Source: Spirochaetia bacterium (lineage in GTDB: Bacteria; Spirochaetota; Spirochaetia; Treponematales; Breznakiellaceae). Taken from it: a stretch of DNA of 22,062 nucleotides. Each line of letters starts with the position of its first letter. Within the stretch, counting starts at the first letter, position 1. The stretch covers positions 1 to 22,062 of the forward strand of contig BNVB01000042.1 in assembly GCA_025997795.1 (NCBI GenBank), given 5' to 3'. The notes below the pieces were generated by a model. It worked only from the letters and a program-made list of their open reading frames with translations. It was not told where the DNA came from and searched no databases. Positions 14,103-22,062 of this stretch are shown one piece after another. Made by a program: the position numbers and the translations under genes.

Positions 14103-15509
14103 ATGGCAAAGATGAACGACGAAAAAAGTAAAAGTGGAACCCCAATGGGTACGCCAGGATCGCTTGAAGAAAAAAAGAAGGCCCTGGAAGCGGCCCGGCT
14201 CCAAATTGAAAAACAGTACGGTACCGGTTCTTTAATACGCTTGGGCGATCATAACACCGCCGCGGGCATAGAGGTAATTCCCTCTGGTTCCATTCTGTTG
14301 GACGAAGCATTGGGAATTGGCGGTTACCCCCGGGGAAGGATTATCGAGGTCTTTGGCCCCGAATCGGGCGGTAAAACGACCATGGCCCTCCATGCTATAG
14401 CGGAAGCGCAAAAACTGGGGGGTATCGCGGCCTTTATTGATGCCGAACATGCCCTGGACCCGGTTTATGCCAGGAATTTGGGGGTAAACATCGACGACCT
14501 CTGGATATCCCAGCCCGATACAGGGGAACAGGCCCTGGAAATTACCGAAAACCTGGTCCGGTCCGGTGCGGTGGATGTCATTGTGGTCGACTCTGTGGCG
14601 GCCCTGACACCCCAGGCGGAAATAGACGGTGATATGGGAGATGCCCAGATGGGTCTCCAGGCCAGGCTTATGAGCCAGGCCATGCGGAAACTGACTGCCA
14701 TCATCGGTAAGTCCAAAACGCTCCTTATCTTTATCAACCAGATACGGATGAAAATCGGGATTATGTTCGGTAATCCCGAAACCACCACCGGCGGCAATGC
14801 CCTTAAATTTTATGCTTCGGTACGTTTGGAAGTCCGCCGGGTGGAAACCATCGAGGCCGGTAAGGATTCCGATGCGGTGGGTAACCGCATCCGGGTTAAG
14901 GTGGTAAAGAACAAAGTTGCGCCGCCATTCAGAAAGGCTGAACTGGAAATTATCTTTGGCAAGGGAGTTTCCGCTATCGGCAGTCTTTTGGATGCGGCGG
15001 TTAAACATGAAATTATCGACAAAAAAGGCGCATGGTATGCCTATGGCGAAGAAAAAGTAGGCCAGGGCAGGGATAATGCCAAATCGTACCTGGAAGATAA
15101 CCCCGAATTTGCCAGGGAAATTGAAATCCGGCTCAGGAAAATCATGTTTCCCAACAGAAACCAGGATAACCCGGCTCCGGCAAAAGCGGCGGCGGCCGTT
15201 GGCCCCGCAACGGGCGTTGGCCCCGCAGCACCGGTTCCGCCGCCGGGGATGAGCGCCGGAGTTTCCGGAATTGGTAACAAAACCGGAACTAGTTCCGCAA
15301 TGCCCGAACCGGTCCCCCAAGCGGTACCCTCGTCAGGCCCTGCCGCGCCAGTGCCCGTCGTGCCAGTGCCTGTCGCTCCAGTACCTGCCGCACCTGCGGC
15401 GGCGCTGGCCGCGGCCGCAGGGCAGCCAGACCCGGCGGAACATCGCGGGCCGGGGCGGCCCCGGAAAAACCCGGAAGCTTCGCTGGAAGCGGGGAGCGAT
15501 CTTTTTTAG
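14103..15509 (+). CDS. recA: Recombinase RecA with long Pro/Ala-rich C-terminal tail
   Basis: A 468-residue DNA strand-exchange ATPase for homologous recombination and repair. The core is typical: Walker A GPESGGKTT at 85-93, the Glu of FIDAEHALDP, VIVVDSVAAL as Walker B, the DNA-binding loop regions QARLMSQAMRKL and FGNPETTTGGNALKF. The core ends near residue 350, where most RecA proteins stop. About 118 further residues are dominated by Ala, Pro, Val and Gly, and then a basic RGPGRPRKNP at 448-457 resembles an AT-hook, followed by an acidic GSDLF end. The ATG follows a purine-rich GGAG/GGGAGG tract. It is the first gene of the plus-strand operon, divergent from prs. The identity is certain; the tail's function is unknown. 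Confidence 0.98.
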   Translation: MAKMNDEKSKSGTPMGTPGSLEEKKKALEAARLQIEKQYGTGSLIRLGDHNTAAGIEVIPSGSILLDEALGIGGYPRGRIIEVFGPESGGKTTMALHAIAEAQKLGGIAAFIDAEHALDPVYARNLGVNIDDLWISQPDTGEQALEITENLVRSGAVDVIVVDSVAALTPQAEIDGDMGDAQMGLQARLMSQAMRKLTAIIGKSKTLLIFINQIRMKIGIMFGNPETTTGGNALKFYASVRLEVRRVETIEAGKDSDAVGNRIRVKVVKNKVAPPFRKAELEIIFGKGVSAIGSLLDAAVKHEIIDKKGAWYAYGEEKVGQGRDNAKSYLEDNPEFAREIEIRLRKIMFPNRNQDNPAPAKAAAAVGPATGVGPAAPVPPPGMSAGVSGIGNKTGTSSAMPEPVPQAVPSSGPAAPVPVVPVPVAPVPAAPAAALAAAAGQPDPAEHRGPGRPRKNPEASLEAGSDLF

Positions 15510-16113
15510 TATATCCTGCGTTCTGGGGCTTGGTTCCAACCGGCCCTATAACGGCCTTTCCGGTGAATCGCTGCTTGGTTCCGCTGTGGCGGAACTGAGC
15601 GGCGTACTCAGCGGTCTGCGGGCTTCTCCCCTCTACAAAACGGCCCCGCTCCATGTAACAGATCAGGCGCCGTTCCTTAACATGGCGGTGTCAGGTTGTT
15701 TTAATGCGCTGGACGGAAGCAGCGCCGCCAGGAATAGCGCCGCACAAAAATTGCTGGTCCTTATTAAGGCAATAGAAACCCGCCATGGCAGGAACCGTTC
15801 CGCCGAGCGCCGCTGGGGGGAACGATCCCTGGATATTGACATACTGCTTTTTGGCGACACGGTACTTTCAATAGCGGAACCGGACCTTGTTATACCCCAT
15901 CCCCGCTTAAAGGAACGGGCTTTTGCCCTGCGGCCGCTTCTGGATCTATGGCCCGGTGCGGTGGAACCGGGAACAGGATTAGCCTACCGGGAAATACTGG
16001 CGGGGCTTGGCGGACAGGAGATTACGCCCCTTACAAAACCCTATCTGCCCGAGTATACTAAGAAAGATGGAAAGCCCTGCCACCCAGACAACGGTTACAT
16101 TTCAAACAGATGA
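15499..16113 (+). CDS. folK: 2-amino-4-hydroxy-6-hydroxymethyldihydropteridine pyrophosphokinase
   Basis: Folate-pathway kinase (HPPK) transferring pyrophosphate from ATP to 6-hydroxymethyl-7,8-dihydropterin. Family motifs are plain: GLGSN at the N-terminus, the pocket segment LYKTAPLHVTDQAPFLNMAV, RWGERSLDIDILLFGD (the usual GPR-x-LDIDLLLYG) and IPHPRLKERAFALRPLLDL. The start is uncertain. In this frame no ATG, GTG or TTG lies between 15274 and the GLGSN motif; the only upstream ordinary start is TTG at 15271, deep inside recA, giving a 76-residue Arg/Pro-rich extension. I placed the start at ATC 15499 (GGAAG nine bases before); ATA 15511 is another option. A +1 shift at the recA stop could also supply the N-terminus. 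The 3' end overlaps scpA by 47 bases. Confidence 0.85.
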   Translation: MFFSISCVLGLGSNRPYNGLSGESLLGSAVAELSGVLSGLRASPLYKTAPLHVTDQAPFLNMAVSGCFNALDGSSAARNSAAQKLLVLIKAIETRHGRNRSAERRWGERSLDIDILLFGDTVLSIAEPDLVIPHPRLKERAFALRPLLDLWPGAVEPGTGLAYREILAGLGGQEITPLTKPYLPEYTKKDGKPCHPDNGYISNR

Positions 16114-16915
16114 AAACTCCGCCAAACGGGAAGATTTTTCCCAGGAAGAAAGCGGCCGTACCTTTAAAGTCAAGGAATTTGAGGGGCCCCTGGATCTGCT
16201 CCTTTTTCTTATCAAAAAAAATGATATCAATATTTATGATATTCCCATAGCGGAGATTACCGAACAGTACCTGACATACCTTAGATATGTTACCGTGCTG
16301 GACCTGGAGGACATTACCGAATTCCTCGCCATGGCGGCAAACCTCCTTTACATCAAAAGCCGTATGCTGCTCCCGGTAGAAATTGACCTGGACGAGATAG
16401 AAGATCCCCGCCAGGGTCTGGTAGAAAAACTTATTGAATACCAGCGTTTCAAAAAACTCACCGAACTTATGGAAGAAAAGACCAAAGAGGCGGAATGGGT
16501 AATTGAACGTAAAAAACTCCAGCGGTCCCTGCCTTTTAAGGAAGACGAACTTTGGGAAGAAATGGATGTCTGGGATCTGGTAAAAACATTTTCCACCCTG
16601 ATGAGCAGTGTTGGGGTTGACGGGGATAATCAGCGTATCATCGACCTTTATGAAGAAGTGTCAATTAACGAAAAAATAACCCTGCTTGCGGAATTGCTGG
16701 AAACAAAGGGCGAATGCAGTTTTACCGATCTTGTGGCCCGGCGGGGATCGATTATGGACATTATCTGCGCTTTTCTGGCCCTTCTGGAGGCGGTAAAGGT
16801 ACGGATGGTAACTATTTTCCAAAACCGTATGTTCGGAGATATACAAATTCGCCGTTTGGCCGATAACCCAGCCCGTTTGGCAGATCAAATGGAGACAGAA
16901 CATGGAGAACCTTGA
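16067..16915 (+). CDS. scpA: Segregation and condensation protein A
   Basis: A 282-residue kleisin subunit of the SMC-ScpAB chromosome condensation complex. The N-terminal kleisin signature is evident (FKVKEFEGPLDLLLFLIKKN, then INIYDIPIAEITEQYLTYL), with an acidic middle (LLPVEIDLDEIEDPRQGLVEKLIEYQRFKKL) and a winged-helix-like C-terminus that would contact the SMC head. The ATG at 16067 lies inside the end of folK with only a weak AAGAAAG ribosome site, which suggests translational coupling. The roughly 28 residues before the conserved block are polar and unlike the family. It overlaps scpB by 14 bases; the pair is nearly always adjacent in bacteria. Confidence 0.95.
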   Translation: MESPATQTTVTFQTDENSAKREDFSQEESGRTFKVKEFEGPLDLLLFLIKKNDINIYDIPIAEITEQYLTYLRYVTVLDLEDITEFLAMAANLLYIKSRMLLPVEIDLDEIEDPRQGLVEKLIEYQRFKKLTELMEEKTKEAEWVIERKKLQRSLPFKEDELWEEMDVWDLVKTFSTLMSSVGVDGDNQRIIDLYEEVSINEKITLLAELLETKGECSFTDLVARRGSIMDIICAFLALLEAVKVRMVTIFQNRMFGDIQIRRLADNPARLADQMETEHGEP

Positions 16916-17444
16916 AAAAGAAGTCAGCCTTATCGAGGCGATACTGTACATTGAAACAGACCCCATGGATTATGGCATTCTTTCCCGTATTTCCGGGCTT
17001 TCCCGGGATGTGGTAGAAAAGGTCCTGGAAACCCTGGAAGAAAAATACCGCCGGGCCGATTCGGGGGTGGAACTTTCCCGTATCGGCGGGGGGGTTATGC
17101 TTTCTCCCAAACAGGAATACTGGAATGTTTTAAAAGAACGGTACGGTAAAAAGAACGAAAACCGCTTTTCCCGGGCAGCGCTGGAAACGCTGTCGATCAT
17201 TGCCTATTCCCAGCCCATTACCCGCGGCGAGGTAGAGGCAATCCGGGGGGTACAGGCGGATACGATGATCCGGCTCCTGTTGGAAAAATCCCTCATCCGG
17301 GAAGTGGGTAAAAAAGATGTACCGGGCAAACCAACCCAGTATGGAACTACCAGGGAATTTCTCCGGTTTTTCCGCCTGGAAAGCATTGCCGATCTTCCCA
17401 AACTGGACGAAAGCGAGGCCGCCCGTTTTGAACTTGAAGGATAA
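16902..17444 (+). CDS. scpB: Segregation and condensation protein B
   Basis: A 180-residue partner of ScpA, which binds the kleisin as a dimer in the SMC complex at the chromosome. Tandem winged-helix character is visible: VSLIEAILYIETDPMDYGIL at the start, VEKVLETLEEKY, then the conserved LETLSIIAYSQPITRGEVEAIRG and GKKDVPGKPTQYGTTREFLRFF blocks, which are diagnostic for ScpB. The length is normal. The ATG lies in the last codons of scpA, with GGAG just upstream inside that gene. Its own end overlaps the probable start of the pseudouridine synthase gene by 17 bases. Confidence 0.96.
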   Translation: MENLEKEVSLIEAILYIETDPMDYGILSRISGLSRDVVEKVLETLEEKYRRADSGVELSRIGGGVMLSPKQEYWNVLKERYGKKNENRFSRAALETLSIIAYSQPITRGEVEAIRGVQADTMIRLLLEKSLIREVGKKDVPGKPTQYGTTREFLRFFRLESIADLPKLDESEAARFELEG

Positions 17445-18213
17445 ACCCCAATCCGGGGAAGCCCAATCCGCTGCCGGGGCGATTCGCCTGCAGGTATTTC
17501 TGGCCCGGGCCGGTGTAGCTTCCCGGCGGGCATCGGAAGCTCTTATAGAGGCGGGCAGGGTGACGGTCAACGGTCTTTCCGTTACCGAAATGGGAACCAA
17601 AGTACAAGCGGGGGATAAAATTGCTCTGGACGGAAAACCCCTGGAGGCCGAAACGGCCCGGCATTACTTGGCCCTTAACAAACCGCCGGGTTACCTCTGC
17701 AGCTCACATGACCCCCAGGGCCGGTCCCTGGCCCTGGATCTGCTGCCCGCCATGCCGGAACGGCTCTACAGCGTTGGCCGGCTGGATTATTTATCATCGG
17801 GGCTGGTATTTTTTACCAACGACGGGGATTTTACCCTCCGCCTGAGCCATCCCGGATCGGGGATTGAAAAGGAATATCTGGTAGAATCCACGGTCCCTAT
17901 CCCCGACAATGCCATAGAGGAATTTCTTGCCGGGGTGGAAATTGAAGGTGAACGGTACAAGGCCCTGCGCATAAAACGGCTTGGACAGAAATCGCTCCGT
18001 ATTGTGCTTATTGAAGGAAAAAACCGGGAAATCCGCCGGGTTTTTTCCCATTTCCACCTGCACCCCCAATTGCTCCGCCGGGTCCGTATAGGGCCGGTGG
18101 AACTGGGGGATCTGCCGGAAGGCACCAGCCGGCCCCTGGAACCGCGGGAAATTGCCGGGCTTCTTTCGCTTTCGGCAAAAAAAACCCTTCGTAAGCGGGA
18201 AACAACATGGTAA
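17428..18213 (+). CDS. rluB: rRNA pseudouridine synthase, RsuA/RluB family
   Basis: A 262-residue enzyme that isomerises uridine to pseudouridine in ribosomal RNA. An S4 RNA-binding domain occupies about residues 19-64 (LQVFLARAGVASRRASEALI), followed by the catalytic domain with the family motif GRLDYLSSGL, whose Asp (D120) is the nucleophile, and GKNREIRRVF near the end. No ATG is available near the conserved start. TTG at 17428 has GCGAGG nine bases upstream and overlaps scpB by 17 bases; TTG at 17434 is the alternative. An ATG 37 codons upstream would lie deep in scpB and is unlikely. Position next to scpAB is common for rluB. The exact target (23S or 16S) cannot be settled from motifs, so rluB is a best guess within the family. 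Confidence 0.9.
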   Translation: MNLKDKPQSGEAQSAAGAIRLQVFLARAGVASRRASEALIEAGRVTVNGLSVTEMGTKVQAGDKIALDGKPLEAETARHYLALNKPPGYLCSSHDPQGRSLALDLLPAMPERLYSVGRLDYLSSGLVFFTNDGDFTLRLSHPGSGIEKEYLVESTVPIPDNAIEEFLAGVEIEGERYKALRIKRLGQKSLRIVLIEGKNREIRRVFSHFHLHPQLLRRVRIGPVELGDLPEGTSRPLEPREIAGLLSLSAKKTLRKRETTW

Positions 18214-18863
18214 TCGCCATCGACGGCCCCGCTGGAACCGGAAAAAGCACCATCGCCAGGATGCTGGCGGAAAACTGCAAGGGAAGGGACGGAAAACCCT
18301 TTACCTACATCAATTCGGGTAACCTCTACCGGGCCATCACGCTGGGGTGCCTTAGGGAAGGTATACCGCCCTCTGATCCCGTTCGGGTTCTGGAGTATGC
18401 AAAACGGGCCCCCCTGGTCTACCGGGAGGGTAAACTGTATCTGGGGGATGAAATGGTGGAGGATCTGCTTCATAGTGACGAGGTAGATGCCCATGTTTCA
18501 CCCCTTTCGGCCATAGTACCGGTCCGCCATGTGGTTAATGACCATGTACGGAAGCTAGCTGCGGGACTTAATGCCGTAGTGGAGGGGAGGGATATGACCA
18601 CAGTGGTATTTCCCAACGCAGAATACCGGTTTTACCTGGATGCATCGATTAAAGAACGGGCCCGCCGCCGCCATGAACAGGGGGTTTCCCGGCTTGGCCT
18701 GGAAGAAATTGAGGCTGCCATAGCAAAGCGCGATGCTATTGACAGAAACAAGGAAGAGGGAAGCCTGACTGTAGGGGATGGCGTAAGCTGCCTTGACACA
18801 TCGGACTTGACCTTAAATCAAGTTTATGCCACATTGATAGAGAAAATTACAATGGAAGGATGA
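18207..18863 (+). CDS. cmk: Cytidylate kinase
   Basis: A 218-residue (d)CMP kinase using ATP to make (d)CDP in pyrimidine salvage and nucleotide supply. The P-loop GPAGTGKS lies at 7-14 right after the first strand, and family motifs follow: INSGNLYRAITLGCL (substrate recognition), VEGRDMTTVVFPNAEYRFYLDAS, and IEAAIAKRDAIDRNKEEG near the C-terminus. The ATG overlaps the end of the pseudouridine synthase gene by seven bases. The stop lies four bases from rpsA, the same cmk-rpsA order as in E. coli and many other bacteria. Size is normal. Confidence 0.96.
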   Translation: MVIAIDGPAGTGKSTIARMLAENCKGRDGKPFTYINSGNLYRAITLGCLREGIPPSDPVRVLEYAKRAPLVYREGKLYLGDEMVEDLLHSDEVDAHVSPLSAIVPVRHVVNDHVRKLAAGLNAVVEGRDMTTVVFPNAEYRFYLDASIKERARRRHEQGVSRLGLEEIEAAIAKRDAIDRNKEEGSLTVGDGVSCLDTSDLTLNQVYATLIEKITMEG

Positions 18864-18867
18864 ATCA

Positions 18868-20661
18868 ATGGCTCAGATGGAAGTGGGAACGGACACTAAC
18901 TCCGGCGACATTCAGTCACAATTACAGGAAGAGTATCTTAAATCACTGGAACAGCTTGAAGAAGGCCAGCTTATAAACGGCCATGTTATTCAGGTTACCC
19001 CGGACCAGGTCTTTATCGACGTGGGTTATAAATCGGAGGGGAAAATCCCCATTTCCGAATTCCAGGAAGTTCCCAAAATCGGGGACCCTGTTTCGGTCAT
19101 TTTAGTCAGCAAAGAAAATAAATATGGCGAGGTCATTGTTTCCAAACAAAAGGCCGATGTCAAACTCTTCTGGAAGAACCTGCGCCAGGCCTTCCAGGAT
19201 CATACGCCAATAGATGGGATCATCGAAAAACAGGTTAAGGGCGGTTTTGATGTTAACCTGGGGGCAGGGGTTAGGGCATTTCTTCCCATAAGCCAGTCTG
19301 ATGCCCAAAAAGTGGATAAACCGGAAAAACTCCTGGGTATAAAATCACCCATGCTGGTAGAACGGATCTATTCCGACGGCAAAGTTAACATTGTGGTAAA
19401 CCGCCGCAGATGTCTGGAAGAAGAAATCAGCCATAAACAGCAGGAATTCTTTAACAGTACCCCCATTGGCGCCGAAGTTGCCGGTGTGGTTAAAAGTTTT
19501 ACTTCCTTTGGAGCATTTGTCGATCTGGGGGGCTTTGACGGCCTGCTCCACATAAACGACATGAGCTGGGGTCATGTTACCCGGCCCAAGGATTTTGTTA
19601 AAAAAGGCCAGGAAATTACCGTTAAGGTAATCCGCATCGATCCGGCGGAACGGCGGATCAACCTTTCCCTTAAACATTTTAGCGATGATCCCTGGGTACA
19701 CTTTGAAGACAAGTACCATGTAAACGATATTGCAAAGGGCAGGGTAACAAAACTTACCGACTTTGGCGCCTTTATTGAACTTGAAGAAGGCATTGAAGGT
19801 TTGGCCCATATTTCCGAATTTTCCTGGGTAAAAAAAGTCCAGTCTCCGGGGGATCTTCTTTCCATCGGTGACGAAGTGGAATGTATGATCCTTGGGTATG
19901 ATCTTCAGGCGGGCCGGGTTTCTTTGGGGCTTAAACAGGTAAGTACCAATCCCTGGAACGAAATTCAGGAAAAATACCCCGTGGGAACACGGCTTACCCG
20001 TAAGGTAATAAAAATTACCAATGCCGGCGCTTTTATCGAACTGGAGCAGGGTATTGACGGTTTCCTCCACGGCGATGATATTTCCTGGACTAAAAAGGTT
20101 AAACATCCCGGCAGCGAACTTACCGTGGGCCAGGAAGTGGAAGTAATGGTCCTGGCTATGGACAAGGGCAGCAGGAATATCAAACTGGGTATTAAACAAC
20201 TTTCCGAAGATCCCTGGCAGAATTTTGCCGCCGCCTATAAACCAGGCTCCAAGGTAGAAGGGGAAGTTTCGTCAATTACCGAATTTGGCCTCTTTGTAAA
20301 AGTTCCCGGCGGTATTGAAGGGCTTATCCATAAGACAAACCTGCCGGAAAACCGGGAAGAAAGCCCCGAAGACGCACTTAAACGCTATACGGTGGGGGAT
20401 AAAATTACCGCGGTGGTTCTGGAACTACAGCCGGAAAAACAAAAGGCTTCCTTTTCTATCCGGGACTACCAGAAGAAGGTCCAGCGGGATGAAATTTCCC
20501 GGTACATGGCGGAAGAAGAAACCGACGGTTCTACCTTTACTCTGGGGGATTTTCTAAAATCCAAAAGTACCGGGAACGAAAATAACGTAGAAGCCGGGGA
20601 AACTTCCGGCGTGGACCAGAAGGAGCCGGATGCCCCGGTTTCTCCTTCGGACCCGGACTAG
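18868..20661 (+). CDS. rpsA: 30S ribosomal protein S1
   Basis: A 597-residue RNA-binding protein that helps recruit mRNA to the small ribosomal subunit. Six S1 (OB-fold) repeats can be traced at about residues 33-98, 116-186, 203-272, 289-358, 376-446 and 461-540. The later ones carry the classic pattern FGAFVDL/FGAFIEL followed by GLLHI or GLAHI and a trailing SLKH/GLKQ; the first two are more divergent, as expected for ribosome-binding repeats. The extra N-terminal 32 residues and the last 57 residues are acidic and polar. GAAGGA lies just upstream, inside the end of cmk. It is followed after 21 bases by the sigma-54 activator gene in the same frame, separated by a TAG stop. Confidence 0.97.
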   Translation: MAQMEVGTDTNSGDIQSQLQEEYLKSLEQLEEGQLINGHVIQVTPDQVFIDVGYKSEGKIPISEFQEVPKIGDPVSVILVSKENKYGEVIVSKQKADVKLFWKNLRQAFQDHTPIDGIIEKQVKGGFDVNLGAGVRAFLPISQSDAQKVDKPEKLLGIKSPMLVERIYSDGKVNIVVNRRRCLEEEISHKQQEFFNSTPIGAEVAGVVKSFTSFGAFVDLGGFDGLLHINDMSWGHVTRPKDFVKKGQEITVKVIRIDPAERRINLSLKHFSDDPWVHFEDKYHVNDIAKGRVTKLTDFGAFIELEEGIEGLAHISEFSWVKKVQSPGDLLSIGDEVECMILGYDLQAGRVSLGLKQVSTNPWNEIQEKYPVGTRLTRKVIKITNAGAFIELEQGIDGFLHGDDISWTKKVKHPGSELTVGQEVEVMVLAMDKGSRNIKLGIKQLSEDPWQNFAAAYKPGSKVEGEVSSITEFGLFVKVPGGIEGLIHKTNLPENREESPEDALKRYTVGDKITAVVLELQPEKQKASFSIRDYQKKVQRDEISRYMAEEETDGSTFTLGDFLKSKSTGNENNVEAGETSGVDQKEPDAPVSPSDPD

Positions 20662-20682
20662 GATCCGGCTGACCGCATTTAT

Positions 20683-22062
20683 ATGCTGTCAAAAATCGAC
20701 GTTACCAAATTTAGTACCCTGATTGAGCTTAATTCACTCATTAACTCTAATATTACCGATCTCCATACCCTGCTTGCGCGGATTCTTGATTCCGCCGTGC
20801 GGCTCTGTCAAAGCGAGGCATCAAGCCTTATGCTGGTTAACCGGGAAGCCCAGGAACTGTACTTTGAGGTAGCCACCGGTTCCCATGGAGAAGCGGCTGC
20901 AAAATTCACCGTAAAAATGGGGGAGGGTATTGCCGGCTGGGTTGCCGCCCATAACAAATCCCTTATCGTAAACGATGTAGAAAACGACAGCCGTCATGCA
21001 AAAGAAATTTCCGGCCAGATTGGGTATCCATCAAAAACAATACTGGCCGTTCCCATGCGAATCAAGGACGAGTGCATCGGAGTCATTGAACTTTTGAACA
21101 AAGAGGGCGGCAAAAACTTTACCCAGGAAGATATGGAATGGCTGGAGATATTCGCCAACCAGGCCGCCCTGGCGGTACAGAATACCAAAAGTATTGAAAA
21201 AGCCCGGGAAGAAATAAACCAGCTTCAAAGCGGTTATCATACCCTTATTGCCAAAAGTCCGGTAATCCTGGAAAAACTGGAAATTATCGACCGGGTAGCC
21301 AAAACCGATTCATCGGTTCTTATTCTGGGCGAAAGCGGGGTAGGCAAAGAACTTTTTGCCGAACAGATACATCTGCGTAGTCCCCGCACTGGCGCTCCCT
21401 TTGTACGGGTAAACTGCGCGGCCCTGCCGGAAAATCTTATGGAAAGCGAACTCTTCGGCCATGTAAAGGGAGCCTTTACCGGAGCCATCCAAAGCCGCCA
21501 GGGCCGTTTTGAAGCAGCCCACAAGGGAACGATCTTTCTGGATGAAATTGGGGAAATTCCCCTTTCCCTCCAGTCAAAGCTGCTGCGGGTGATCCAGGAC
21601 AAAACCTTTGAAAAAGTTGGTTCCGATATGTCGATCACGGTAAATGTCCGCATTCTTGCTGCCACCAACAGGGACATAGAAGCCATGGTAGAGAAGGGCG
21701 AATTCCGCAGTGATCTCTATTACCGGATCAATGTGCTTCCCCTGTATATCCCCCCCCTCCGCCAGCGGCCGGAGGAGATTCCCGAACTGGCGGAATTTTT
21801 CCTTAAACGCTACCAGGCGGAAACAAAAAAACAATTTGACGGCTTTTCCGCCGATGCGATGAAATTTATGCTTTCTTATTCATGGCCGGGAAATATCCGG
21901 GAACTGGAGAACAGCATTGAACGGGCCTGTGTTATCAGCAAGGGCCGGACTATTCAGAAAAACGACCTTTTTATGCGCAGTACCCTGGAGCTTTCTTCCC
22001 CGGCGGTGCCTGCAGGAGAGGGTAGCCGTAATCTTAAAAATACGTTAAACAAGTTTAAGGCC
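20683..22062 (+). CDS. GAF-domain sigma-54-dependent activator (NifA/NtrC type), 3' end cut
   Basis: The reading frame stays open to the window edge, giving 460 residues without a stop. An N-terminal GAF-like sensor domain spans about residues 20-166 (ILDSAVRLCQSEASSLMLVN, GEGIAGWVAAH, KTILAVPMRIKDECIGVIELLNK). A linking helix leads to an AAA+ sigma-54 domain from about 187 with Walker A GESGVGKE at 216-223, the sigma-54-contacting GAFTGA at 263-268, Walker B IFLDEIGE, AATNRDIE, FRSDLYYRINVLPLYIPPLRQR and WPGNIRELEN. The Fis-type DNA-binding domain would lie beyond the window. There is no receiver domain, so control is by a ligand or partner at the GAF domain, as in NifA. The ribosome site is weak. 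Nitrogen-related targets are plausible but unproven. Confidence 0.93.
   Translation, partial: MLSKIDVTKFSTLIELNSLINSNITDLHTLLARILDSAVRLCQSEASSLMLVNREAQELYFEVATGSHGEAAAKFTVKMGEGIAGWVAAHNKSLIVNDVENDSRHAKEISGQIGYPSKTILAVPMRIKDECIGVIELLNKEGGKNFTQEDMEWLEIFANQAALAVQNTKSIEKAREEINQLQSGYHTLIAKSPVILEKLEIIDRVAKTDSSVLILGESGVGKELFAEQIHLRSPRTGAPFVRVNCAALPENLMESELFGHVKGAFTGAIQSRQGRFEAAHKGTIFLDEIGEIPLSLQSKLLRVIQDKTFEKVGSDMSITVNVRILAATNRDIEAMVEKGEFRSDLYYRINVLPLYIPPLRQRPEEIPELAEFFLKRYQAETKKQFDGFSADAMKFMLSYSWPGNIRELENSIERACVISKGRTIQKNDLFMRSTLELSSPAVPAGEGSRNLKNTLNKFKA

Noticed and set aside
14232..15320. Long open frame on the strand opposite recA (362 codons).
   Set aside because: It mirrors recA codon structure, has no recognisable domain or ribosome site, and recA is certain.
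16007..16066. A longer ScpA start at 16007.
   Set aside because: It extends deeper into folK and adds an Arg/Pro-rich stretch foreign to ScpA; 16067 is nearer the conserved block.
19345..20199. Long open frame opposite rpsA (284 codons).
   Set aside because: It is a shadow of the S1 repeats, and its product has no family features.

Overview
The window looks like chromosomal DNA of a spirochaete of the Treponema type, at roughly even GC. The suggestion rests on protein character (a long-tailed RecA, a divergent PRPP synthetase) and on a tightly overlapping recA-folK-scpA-scpB-rluB-cmk-rpsA gene string followed by a GAF/sigma-54 activator. Gut treponemes such as those of termites would fit an L-fucose operon plus a NifA-like activator. 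The species is inference and was not tested.

Region 1 (positions 15-10740, minus strand) is an L-fucose utilisation operon read leftwards: fucU (mutarotase), a LacI-family regulator, fucI (isomerase), an FGGY kinase (probable L-fuculokinase), an ABC importer of the ribose/CUT2 type (lipoprotein binding protein, double-domain ATPase, permease), a zinc alcohol dehydrogenase and an aldo/keto reductase. Sugar would be imported, its anomers equilibrated, isomerised to L-fuculose and phosphorylated. The aldolase that should follow is not in the window. A strong sigma-70 promoter (10801-10828) drives the operon. Two candidate LacI-type operators flank fucU: an imperfect one upstream of the -35 box and a perfect 14-bp palindrome over the fucU stop codon. 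Stem-loops sit between the kinase and binding-protein genes, between the binding-protein and ATPase genes, and between the permease and dehydrogenase genes.

Region 2 (10926-12739) is a small convergent pair that looks accessory: a coiled-coil PD-(D/E)XK-like protein and an AAA+/DUF4143 ATPase. The ATPase is preceded by two identical 24-bp perfect palindromes next to its -35 box. Its start codon lies so close to the -10 box that the mRNA would be leaderless.

Region 3 (12850-13950, minus) is a divergent ribose-phosphate pyrophosphokinase, also with a promoter that predicts a leaderless mRNA.

Region 4 (14103 to the end, plus) is a housekeeping operon: recA, folK, scpA, scpB, rluB, cmk, rpsA and a GAF/AAA+ sigma-54 activator cut by the window end. 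Many of its genes overlap. RecA has a Pro/Ala-rich tail of about 118 residues ending in an AT-hook-like motif. folK has no ordinary start codon near its conserved N-terminus, and a T6 run at the recA stop allows a +1 shift into folK.

No RNA genes, insertion sequences, prophage genes or CRISPR arrays were seen. No gene-free stretch exceeds 300 bases; the longest is 10741-10925.
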